Assembly (NCBI GenBank): GCA_032128395.1
Contig: JAQBGV010000094.1
Location: 1-21,757 of the forward strand
Direction of reading: 5' to 3'
DNA length: 21,757 bases
Source of the DNA: JAQBGV01 sp032128395
GTDB taxonomy: Bacteria > Planctomycetota > UBA8108 > UBA1146
The notes under the pieces are model-generated. The model did not search any database. It was not told the DNA's origin and saw nothing but the letters and a program-made list of their open reading frames with translations. Positions 1 through 6,028 of the stretch are shown piece by piece (position 1 is the first letter of the stretch; each line of letters opens with the position of its first letter). The translations under genes and the position numbers were made by a program.

Positions 1-64
1 GAGGGGCTGATCCGGGGGCGTGAGCAAGCCGGCGACGTCCGAATCGAGGTTTTCCGACAGCCTC

Positions 65-871
65 CTAAGAGCGGATAGCCGCTTCCCGAACCCGTTGCAC
101 GGCGATCACCGTGAACCCGAGTCGAATGTAGTCTCCGACCCCGAATCGTGCGCTCGCGGCCCGAAGGCCGTTGACGACCGTTCCGTTCATGGAGCTCAAG
201 TCGGAGACGCGGTAACGGTCGCCGTCCCGCTGAACGCGGCAGTGGCAACGGGACATCTTTCGGTCGTGCAGGGGGAAGTCGCACTCGGGGGCTCTTCCGA
301 GGAGCACTTCACCGTCGATCGGCAGCACTACTTCGTGACCGATGTCTCGCGGGTCGCCATCGACGACGACGAGTCGGACGCCGCTGCTGGGCCGCTTCGC
401 TTCCTCGAACCGCTCCTCCGGGGTGAAGGAGCCGGTCTCCTCCTGGATGCCGCGCTTCGGGACCACGACCGTCCCGCCTCTTACTTTTTCGGGGACGGGA
501 TTCGTCTCGGTGCGTGCGTCGCCGTTCCTGTCCCCATCGGCGTGGACGTCGCGCGACTGCGGCTTGCGAAAGGTGAAGTAGAGTTCGGACTTTCCGACGC
601 GGATGATCTCGCCACCTTCGAGGAGACGCTCACTCGTCGGGATGTCGTTGACGAAGCTGTCGTCGCGGGCGTGGGGGTCCCGGAAGGTCCAGCTCTGGCC
701 TTCCCGGGTGACGAATCCGTGCCGGAGATCGCACGCCTCGTCATCGAGGCGGATCTGACACTCCTCCGCTCGCCCGATCGCGAAGACGGAGTAGTCCTGG
801 AGCACGTACACGCCGCCCTTGCTCGGGCCGTTCAAGACCCGGATGTAGGCGATCTCCCGCTCGTTCGGCAT
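65..871 (-). CDS. Tandem FHA-domain protein
   Basis: Cytoplasmic protein of 268 residues with two forkhead-associated (phosphothreonine-binding) modules joined by a charged linker of about 60 residues. No signal peptide or membrane segment is visible. The second module (about 165-262) has the full FHA signature: GR at 192-193, S207-R208-x-H210, and NGT at 229-231. The first module (about 7-102) keeps GR (33-34) and a histidine (51), but the phosphopeptide-contacting Ser is replaced by Asp48 and NGT has become N75-D. Its phosphopeptide binding is therefore doubtful. The ATG at 871 is preceded by GGGGA about 8 bases away; a GTG directly before it (874) is an alternative start. The gene follows the secreted dockerin-like protein on the same strand after 185 bases, so co-transcription is possible but unproven. 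No kinase or secretion gene lies next to it in the window, so the partner is unknown. Confidence 0.88.
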   Translation of the reverse strand: MPNEREIAYIRVLNGPSKGGVYVLQDYSVFAIGRAEECQIRLDDEACDLRHGFVTREGQSWTFRDPHARDDSFVNDIPTSERLLEGGEIIRVGKSELYFTFRKPQSRDVHADGDRNGDARTETNPVPEKVRGGTVVVPKRGIQEETGSFTPEERFEEAKRPSSGVRLVVVDGDPRDIGHEVVLPIDGEVLLGRAPECDFPLHDRKMSRCHCRVQRDGDRYRVSDLSSMNGTVVNGLRAASARFGVGDYIRLGFTVIAVQRVREAAIRS

Positions 872-1056
872 CACACACGTCCCCTAGGCGGAATTGGTAT
901 CCACCCAAGAGTAGGATGCGATGCGAGGGATGGCGAATACAGGGCCCGGTCCCGGTCGAGAGCAGGCAACGCCGAAAAGCGACGAGCCGAGCCCCTTTCC
1001 CAACCCCACCACGAAGAGGGCTCGGTCGCAGACGATGCCGCCTCGGGACGCGAGTA

Positions 1057-2346
1057 CTAGTTGCAGAAGAGATTGTCCGGAGTCGGATCCGGTCCCTCGG
1101 TGGGGAACGGGGGCGGCGGTGGCGGGCCCGACAGAAAGAGGTAGAGCCCCAAGTAGATCCCGTCCGCCAGATCGGCATCCCCGTCGTCGTTGCAGTCGAT
1201 GGCCGACTCGCAGGTGATCGCAGGGCATTGGGGGCAGACGAAGAGGGTGTTGGTCACGTAGAGGAAGTTCAGGACCACATCGGAGAGGTCGAGGATCAGA
1301 TTTCGATCCGCGTCCCCCCGCAGGAAGGTCGGGATCCCCTCGATGCGAAGGAAGGTGTCGTTGCTGTCCGGCCGGATCGACTGGTTGCCGATCACGAAGA
1401 TGTTCTCGATCGGGGGAATCCCCAGCCCATCGACGAATCGGAGCGGGGTGACGAGATCCCCCATCACCGCTGCGTCGACATCGAACCGATAGCGAGCGAT
1501 CGCCAGATTGAGCCCGGTGGCAGGGATCACCTGGGAGTTGAAGGGCGGGATCACGTCGAGGAGCACCCCGAGGATCGCGTATCCCGTGATGTTGTCGATG
1601 ATCTCTTCGACGAACTCGGCGCCGACCGCCTCGGTGATCGTGTCGTCGATCCCGACGCTCGCGCACTGGAGAAGACTCGGGTCGAAGGTCAGCACGGTCG
1701 AGAACCCTTGGACGTTCGCGGTGTTCCGGGCGATCACCTCGACCAAATGGCCCACGGCACCTGCGGTGGCGGTCTCGGACTGCACCACGAGCAGGTTCCC
1801 GGTCGCCAAGTGGATCTCGCCGGCGATCAGGTCTGGGATCTGGACCGCCCCACCCGCCATCACCTGGTTCGTCGCAGGAGGGGTCCCGGATCCATCGACG
1901 AAGTCGATCAGCACCGGCAAACCCGGCAGCAGGGTGTCGTCCGTGTCGATGAGAAGGGTCGCGAGGAGCTGGCCCGCTCCAGCGGCGATCACCGGGCTGA
2001 ACGGCGCGGTGGAGTCCAGGATCCACAGGATCGAGACTTCCTGCCCACCCGGATCGATCTCCGCGGCCGCGAATTCGAGGGTGACGCCGTCGAGGACACC
2101 CCCCTCGAGGAGCACGTCGGTGATGGTGACCGCGGTGGACGAGACCTGGAGGCCGATCTCGACCGCCTCGATCGGGTCGGTGTTGTCGAGACGAAGCTCG
2201 ACCGGCACCGCCGTCTGCTCACGGAACAAATCCACCGTATCGAGGGTGAGCTGCGGAGCCTGCGCCTCGACGGTCGATGTGATCCCGGCGATCAGTCCGA
2301 CGATGAGGAAGATGCGAACGATGGGAACGACATTCGACCGGTTCAT
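1057..2346 (-). CDS. Secreted protein with two cohesin-like modules and a C-terminal dockerin-like domain
   Basis: Exported protein of 429 residues. An N-terminal signal peptide (about 1-28: basic start, hydrophobic run IVRIFLIVGLIAGI, then VEA-QA) is followed by two beta-rich repeats of about 150 residues (roughly 31-180 and 185-335). Both resemble cohesin-like modules: each has a run near VEVIARN or VELRLDN, then FD/FA-type strands, and ends with a FVDG segment. Residues 341-429 hold two EF-hand-like dockerin loops (D345-D347-N349-D353-D356 and D384-N386-D388-D390-D392-D395), a proline run and a GPDPTPDN tail ending in Cys-Asn. The start at 2346 is chosen because GGGAGGA sits just upstream and the signal peptide begins there; an upstream in-frame codon at 2403 would bury it. 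No catalytic domain is seen. The role is probably in extracellular or cell-surface assembly; the partner is unknown. Confidence 0.82.
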   Translation of the reverse strand: MNRSNVVPIVRIFLIVGLIAGITSTVEAQAPQLTLDTVDLFREQTAVPVELRLDNTDPIEAVEIGLQVSSTAVTITDVLLEGGVLDGVTLEFAAAEIDPGGQEVSILWILDSTAPFSPVIAAGAGQLLATLLIDTDDTLLPGLPVLIDFVDGSGTPPATNQVMAGGAVQIPDLIAGEIHLATGNLLVVQSETATAGAVGHLVEVIARNTANVQGFSTVLTFDPSLLQCASVGIDDTITEAVGAEFVEEIIDNITGYAILGVLLDVIPPFNSQVIPATGLNLAIARYRFDVDAAVMGDLVTPLRFVDGLGIPPIENIFVIGNQSIRPDSNDTFLRIEGIPTFLRGDADRNLILDLSDVVLNFLYVTNTLFVCPQCPAITCESAIDCNDDGDADLADGIYLGLYLFLSGPPPPPPFPTEGPDPTPDNLFCN

Positions 2347-2526
2347 CGGGTCCTCCCAGGAGGGTCCATGGCACCGTGGGCTGGACTCGGATTTCGCACA
2401 CAACTCCCGCCAGAGCTGTCCTCCGTCGAGACGGAGCCTATGGAGGGGTGGCGCGGGCGAGGGCCCGAGAAACTAGGGCTTCACGGGAGGGATGACCCCC
2501 GAGGAGCTCACCCCCCTGGCGAGCAC

Positions 2527-2556
2527 CGCCCAGTCTGTGGACGCCCAGTCTCTGGA
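2527..2556. repeat. 15-bp tandem duplication
   Basis: Two adjacent copies of cgcccagtctNtgga (2527-2541 and 2542-2556) differ at one base (g or c). They lie just downstream of the candidate promoter of the dockerin-like gene, so would be in its 5' leader. Confidence 0.8.
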
Positions 2557-2566
2557 CGCTTCACCG

Positions 2567-2594
2567 ATTCTATCGTAGAGAGGCGGATCGACAA
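2567..2594 (-). promoter_or_regulatory. Candidate sigma-70-type promoter of the dockerin-like gene
   Basis: Read on the minus strand: TTGTCG (2594-2589, 4 of 6 to the consensus), a 16-base spacer, then TAGAAT (2572-2567, 5 of 6). It points at the dockerin-like gene and would give a leader of about 210 bases. The long leader and imperfect -35 keep confidence moderate. Confidence 0.4.
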
Positions 2595-2666
2595 GCCGAG
2601 AAGGATGGGACGCGACGAGCGACGGAGCGCAAGCCATATGGTTGCGAAGGTCGCGAGTTGCGACGG

Positions 2667-2698
2667 GTGGGAGCTGCGAAGAGTGGGAGCTGCGAAGA
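2667..2698. repeat. 16-bp tandem duplication
   Basis: Two exact adjacent copies of gtgggagctgcgaaga (2667-2682 and 2683-2698) are flanked by diverged partial copies (about 2641-2666 and 2699-2714). This looks like slippage-type expansion in non-coding DNA. Confidence 0.85.
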
Positions 2699-2780
2699 GT
2701 GAGAGGTGGGAGGAGTCGAGGGGAGGAGAGAGATACAGCAGAAACGACGCCAGCCACGCTCAGTCAGTCTCCCCTGATGC

Positions 2781-2806
2781 AAACCCACCTTATGAAAACC
2801 CACCTT
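2781..2806. repeat. 15-bp-period direct repeat
   Basis: The core aaacccacctt occurs at 2781-2791 and again at 2796-2806, exactly 15 bases apart. A looser relative (gatgaaagcccgcca) follows near 2844. It is part of the same repeat-prone stretch. Confidence 0.7.
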
Positions 2807-3058
2807 CCAAGATGAAAACAAGGGGGAATGCTCGCCGGCGCCCGATGAAAGCCCGCCACTAGATCGGACAGCCAGTTCGTATTCCCCCCCAAGGTCATTT
2901 GGATGCTGGGAGGCAGCGGGCTCTCCAGAGGCACTTCCGGTGCCAACTTCTAGGAAGAAACTATAAACAATTCTTGCGAAGAGACTTAGCCACCACTCAC
3001 TCCCAGGTTTGCGCACGGTCGGAGTGATGAATGCGCTTCATTGTGTGGCGAATCCGCC

Positions 3059-3071
3059 GGGACAATGTCCC
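3059..3071. repeat. Short perfect palindrome, possible operator
   Basis: gggacaatgtccc is a 6+1+6 perfect inverted repeat. A second small inverted repeat (atgaa, 5 bases, ttcat) lies at 3027-3041. They fall 88 bases beyond the stop of the response regulator. No T-run follows on either strand, so a terminator is unlikely; a protein-binding site is possible but unproven. Confidence 0.35.
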
Positions 3072-3158
3072 GTAAAAGACTACAAGAACGTATCTTAGGG
3101 GCAGACGCAACGAAATAGCGCGGATTGCACCGTTTTGTCGCATTTTCCCGCCTGCTAG

Positions 3159-4568
3159 CTATTCGATTCCGAACTTCTCCATCCAACGAGCCAAGCGATT
3201 TCGATCGACGTCGAGAAGGGTGGCGGCGCGGCTCTTCACCCCTCGAACCCTGCGCAGGGCCTCGCGGATGTGGGCGGCCAACATCTGGTCGTAGGTGAGG
3301 AAAGCAGCTGCCCCAGGGAGGAGCCCCGGCCCTCTCGTCCCTGATCCGCCCCCCCGGATCTCCAACGGGATGTCCTTCAACTCGATCCGCTTCTTGTGCC
3401 GCCCGAGCGCAAAGGCCCGCTCGATCGCGTTCTGCAGCTCTCGGACGTTGCCGGGCCAGGGGTAGTCGAGAAAGGTGTCGAGGACCTCTGGGGCCAGATC
3501 CATCGGCTCCACGTCGTAGTCTTCCGCAGTGGTCAGGATGAACCGCTCACAGAGGAGCGGGATATCCCCTCTTCGTTCGCGGAGCGGCGGGACGACGATC
3601 CCGACGACGTGGATTCGGTAGTACAGATCGGCCCGGAACTCGCCATTCCTGACCAATTCGAGGACGGGGCGATTGGTCGCCGTGATGATCCTCGCATGGA
3701 CCGGGATGGCACGAGAGTCGCCGAGAGGAGTCACCTCCCGCTCCTGTAGCGCTCGGAGGAGTTTCACCTGGAGGTCGATGTCGAGTTCGGTGATCTCGTC
3801 GAGCAGGAGTGTCCCGCTCCGTGCGGCGTGGAAGACCCCGTCCTGATCTGCGCTCGCCCCCGTGAAGGAACCCTTCTTGTGACCGAAGAGCTGGCTCTCG
3901 AGCAGCTGCCGGGCGAACGCGCCGCAGTTCACCCCGATGAAGGGGTACTGATCCTCAGCGAGCGGCTTGTCGGATCGTTCCTGACGCAACTCCAGGCGGC
4001 GACTGTGGATCGCCTGGGCGATCAGTTCCTTCCCGGTTCCCGGCTCCCCTTCGATGAGCACCGGGGACGGGGCGTCGGCGACCCGTTCGATGACGTCGTA
4101 GATCTCGGTCATTTTCGGGTCACGGCCGATGATCCCCTGGTAGCCCGTCTCCGAGATCATCCGGCGCAGAACCCGGCGCTCCTCGCGGACCGCACGATCT
4201 TCGAGCCGCCTCGTGATCCGGATCAAGAGCTCCGCGGCGTCGATGGGCTTGACCAGGTAGTCCGCCGCCCCGAGTCGCATCGTCTCCACCGCCTGTGAGA
4301 GCGTCCCGTAGGCGGTGAGGACCACGACGGGAGTATCGGGCCAGCTGGCCACCAAGGTCTCGACCAACTCTGGGCCGTGCATCCCGGGCATTTGGAGGTC
4401 GGTCAGAACGAGGTCGTAGGACTCGGTTCTGAGGATCTCGAGAGCCTCCGAACCGGAGGCGGCGCGTCCGATCCCGTACCCCGCACCCCCGAGGACGATC
4501 TCGAGCCCGGCGAGCACCTCCGGCTCGTCATCGACGATCAGAATGCTCCCCTTGGTCGGGACGGTCAC
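3159..4568 (-). CDS. Sigma-54-dependent response regulator (NtrC/AtoC type)
   Basis: DNA-binding transcription activator of 469 residues with three domains. The receiver (about 7-123) has the acidic pair D13-D14, phospho-acceptor D57, T85 and K107. The AAA+ ATPase (about 145-380) has Walker A GEPGTGKE (174-181), a sigma-54-contacting loop GSFTGA (233-238) and Walker B LLLDE (254-258). A Fis-type helix-turn-helix occupies the last 40 residues. It should use ATP hydrolysis to open promoters bound by sigma-54 RNA polymerase once phosphorylated. The start is a GTG at 4568, overlapping the TGA of the upstream kinase-like gene (GTGA) with GGAGG about 5 bases before it. The open frame continues upstream to 5243, but that part is the kinase gene in another frame. 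The loop has Ser in place of the usual Ala. Coupled translation marks the kinase-like protein as its partner; targets are unknown. Confidence 0.93.
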   Translation of the reverse strand: MTVPTKGSILIVDDEPEVLAGLEIVLGGAGYGIGRAASGSEALEILRTESYDLVLTDLQMPGMHGPELVETLVASWPDTPVVVLTAYGTLSQAVETMRLGAADYLVKPIDAAELLIRITRRLEDRAVREERRVLRRMISETGYQGIIGRDPKMTEIYDVIERVADAPSPVLIEGEPGTGKELIAQAIHSRRLELRQERSDKPLAEDQYPFIGVNCGAFARQLLESQLFGHKKGSFTGASADQDGVFHAARSGTLLLDEITELDIDLQVKLLRALQEREVTPLGDSRAIPVHARIITATNRPVLELVRNGEFRADLYYRIHVVGIVVPPLRERRGDIPLLCERFILTTAEDYDVEPMDLAPEVLDTFLDYPWPGNVRELQNAIERAFALGRHKKRIELKDIPLEIRGGGSGTRGPGLLPGAAAFLTYDQMLAAHIREALRRVRGVKSRAATLLDVDRNRLARWMEKFGIE

Positions 4569-5488
4569 TCCTCCCTCCGGGGACGCTGTGAGATCGGCGC
4601 CGAGGGGAGTCGCACCCACCATCCTTCGGCGCCGGACCCGGCGCTGAGAGGTCCGGTGCGACCTGAGAGCGGCGAGATCTCGCCATGAAGGACCTGGCGG
4701 ACCTCGGGGGTGAGGCCTTCGATCCGAGCCTCGAGGCGGACCCCGTCCGTATCTTCCCGAGCGGCGAGGGTCAAGACCTGGCCCTCCCGAAGTCGGGGGA
4801 CCAGCGCCCCGAGCAACGCTGCGACGATCCGGCTCGAGCGGTCGAGCTCGAGCTCGGTCGGGCCCACGCCGTCTCGCTCGACGATCAGGCGTGCCTGTTG
4901 CCGGCGAATCCGCGGCTCGATCAGGGTCTCGACCCAGGAGAGAAACTGCGCGGGGTCGGTCCGAGCGTCCCGATGGGGATGGAAGGCGAGCGCCTCCAGC
5001 GCTTCCAGGCAATCGAAGGAGCATTTCAGGCTCAGCTGGCCGAGTTGAAGGGACTGGAGCTGCGTCTCGAGGGATGACGTTCCCCCACCGTTCTCCTCGA
5101 GACCGTGGAGCGCGTGGGCGAGGACCATCTGTTGGTTGCGAAGTTGGTGAGAGATGTCGCGTGACCAGACGCTCGCCGCAGCCCCCCGTGCTCCCTCCAT
5201 CTCGGCTCGGATCCGGCGTCCGAGTCCGAGCGAGGTCCAACAAGTCGTGATGTCGAAGGGTCCGGCGCGCTCAGGGAGCCCCGCTCCGAGCGCGATCTCG
5301 AAGTGCTCTCGGATGGACTCGGGCGCGGTTCCGAGAAGAAGATCCGCGGTCGGGGGAGGATTCGAGGTCCAGCCGACGAGGGCGAGGAACGGCGGATCCG
5401 CAGCCACCAGCTCGAGCTCGGGGCCGAGGATGATCTCGCAAGAAGTCTCGCCCTCGGGGATTCCCTGCCGACCCGAGCCTGCTGACAC
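4565..5488 (-). CDS. Degenerate sensor histidine kinase or phosphotransferase-like protein
   Basis: Soluble protein of 307 residues, translated with the sigma-54 response regulator (4-base overlap). Residues about 15-95 look like a poor PAS-type sensor region. A clear H-box follows, RDISHQLRNQ, with His114, and then a second helix rich in Leu and Ala (about 137-170), together a dimerisation/phosphotransfer hairpin. The remainder (about 180-300) has the layout of a kinase ATPase domain, but the N-box position reads AALLGAL, with no Asn, and no DxGxG box is present. Only a GSGAEG stretch near 285-290 recalls a G2 box. This suggests a protein that passes phosphate without its own ATP use, or a very diverged kinase. 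The GTG start at 5488 has GGGAGG about 6 bases upstream. No membrane segment is visible. Confidence 0.75.
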   Translation of the reverse strand: MSAGSGRQGIPEGETSCEIILGPELELVAADPPFLALVGWTSNPPPTADLLLGTAPESIREHFEIALGAGLPERAGPFDITTCWTSLGLGRRIRAEMEGARGAAASVWSRDISHQLRNQQMVLAHALHGLEENGGGTSSLETQLQSLQLGQLSLKCSFDCLEALEALAFHPHRDARTDPAQFLSWVETLIEPRIRRQQARLIVERDGVGPTELELDRSSRIVAALLGALVPRLREGQVLTLAAREDTDGVRLEARIEGLTPEVRQVLHGEISPLSGRTGPLSAGSGAEGWWVRLPSAPISQRPRREE

Positions 5489-5538
5489 GCGCCCCTCCCT
5501 ATCGTTTCGCGCCGGTCTGCCCGGGAGCGAGAGGAGGC

Positions 5539-5544
5539 ATTCTA
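5539..5544 (-). promoter_or_regulatory. Candidate -10 element of the two-component operon
   Basis: TAGAAT on the minus strand, about 50 bases upstream of the kinase-like GTG. No good -35 is present at 16-18 bases. Instead the inverted repeat gccgg-6 bases-ccggc (5545-5560) sits in the spacer and could bind a regulator. The 11 bases GGCTAGAATGC recur exactly at the acpP promoter candidate (11037-11027). Confidence 0.35.
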
Positions 5545-5584
5545 GCCGGATCGTACCGGCGGGGAGAGGGGGACGGTCATGTCC

Positions 5585-5607
5585 GGGGGGCGCGGGGGGG
5601 AGGAGGG
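5585..5607 (+). other. G-rich tract with quadruplex-like spacing
   Basis: On the plus strand there are runs of 6 and 7 G separated by CGC, then a, gg, a, ggg. Four G3 tracts with loops of 1-4 bases can be drawn from 5588 to 5607. The minus-strand (kinase-direction) copy is therefore very C-rich and G-poor. Confidence 0.5.
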
Positions 5608-5613
5608 ATGAGA

Positions 5614-5663
5614 GAACGGGTAGCCGGGGGCATCCACACCACGGTTTGCCCGGCTACCCGTTC
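5614..5663. repeat. 15-bp perfect inverted repeat with 20-base loop
   Basis: gaacgggtagccggg (5614-5628) is the exact reverse complement of cccggctacccgttc (5649-5663). The stem is GC-rich and strong. Neither strand has a T-run after it (plus: aagaatttaaaa; minus: CTCTCATCCC), so it is not a standard intrinsic terminator. It could be an RNA hairpin or a binding site. Confidence 0.7.
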
Positions 5664-5745
5664 AAGAATTTAAAAGGAGGGGCGTGACGAGGTGCCCTTA
5701 CTAGAAGAAGCTTCCCGTTCGTCGAACGCTCCCTCCGGATGGCTC

Positions 5746-5811
5746 AAAAATCAGGCAGCCGGCCTTTTCCTCTTCCAGCACACCAAAACAAACGACACTC
5801 CGGCTGCCTGA
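5746..5811 (-). terminator. Terminator-like hairpin on the minus strand
   Basis: Arms ccggctgcctga (5800-5811) and tcaggcagccgg (5751-5762) form a perfect 12-bp stem. Read on the minus strand, the stem is followed at once by TTTTT (5750-5746). The 37-base loop is longer than usual. It would end a transcript running leftward that starts inside the stretch before purF, so it implies either a small RNA or an attenuated leader for the two-component operon. Confidence 0.45.
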
Positions 5812-6028
5812 ACTCGATTGCGGAGGTCGTCGTCGCACGGCGCGACGTACACCGAATGCTCCCATCCGAGGGGGTTTCCGACCACTGTCAAAGTTTGTCA
5901 CCCACCGTGATTTCCGACCATTCGAGATGCCCGATCTTCAGGTGTGCTCGCGCGGTCGTTACGATGCGGCACTCCCCCGGCGACAGATGTCCGACCGGGC
6001 CCACCGATTGCAGAGCGAGGCAAAACAG

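Larger units (their letters stand above)
2347..3158. other. Gene-free stretch of about 810 bases
   Basis: No open frame here looks like a protein on either strand: the possible frames are low-complexity and lack plausible starts. The stretch holds a candidate promoter for the dockerin-like gene, three separate short tandem duplications (near 2527, 2667 and 2781), a 7-bp inverted repeat with a 2-base centre at 2421-2436, and palindromes near 3027-3041 and 3059-3071. From about 2760 to 3140 it is visibly richer in A and T than the flanking genes. It may be a degraded gene or plain spacer. Confidence 0.55.
5489..6028. other. Non-coding stretch of 540 bases rich in inverted repeats
   Basis: It separates the minus-strand two-component pair from plus-strand purF. 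It contains, from left to right: a -10-like element for the kinase, a G-rich run (5585-5607), a 15-bp inverted repeat (5614-5663), a 6+1+6 palindrome (cgttcg-t-cgaacg, 5716-5728), a 12-bp inverted repeat with a T-run on the minus strand (5746-5811), a 6-bp stem with a 5-base loop (5831-5847), and direct repeats nearer purF: tttccgacca at 5875-5884 and 5911-5920, tgtca at 5886-5890 and 5896-5900. No protein is supported here. It may hold the purF control region, a structured leader or a small RNA. Confidence 0.6.

Noticed and set aside
1..64. A gene starting at the left edge, because the FHA stop codon sits in TAGGAGG on the minus strand
   Set aside because: No ATG, GTG or TTG follows at a usable distance, and only 64 bases are visible, too few to support a gene.
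2641..2714. CRISPR-like repeat array
   Set aside because: The 16-bp copies are directly adjacent with no spacers, and no cas gene is in the window.
916..2862. A 648-residue open frame on the plus strand opposite the dockerin-like gene
   Set aside because: It is antisense to a gene with a signal peptide and recognisable domains. The product is low-complexity, rich in Arg, Asp and Gly, as expected from the complement of GC-rich coding DNA.
4569..5243. N-terminal extension of the response regulator frame to 5243
   Set aside because: This part is the kinase-like gene in another frame; the receiver domain begins right after the GTG at 4568, which has its own ribosome binding site.
5684..5704. 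Six-codon plus-strand frame (GTG to TAG) after aaggagg, as a possible leader peptide for purF
   Set aside because: The spacing to the ribosome site is short, the peptide has no regulatory codon run, and purF starts over 300 bases away. Frames this short arise by chance.
5886..5891. Perfect TTGACA on the minus strand as a firm promoter
   Set aside because: No hexamer close to TATAAT is found 16-19 bases downstream, so it is mentioned only as support for a possible small RNA.
5701..5901. 66-residue minus-strand frame over the terminator-like hairpin
   Set aside because: It has no ribosome binding site or recognisable domain, and its composition looks non-coding.
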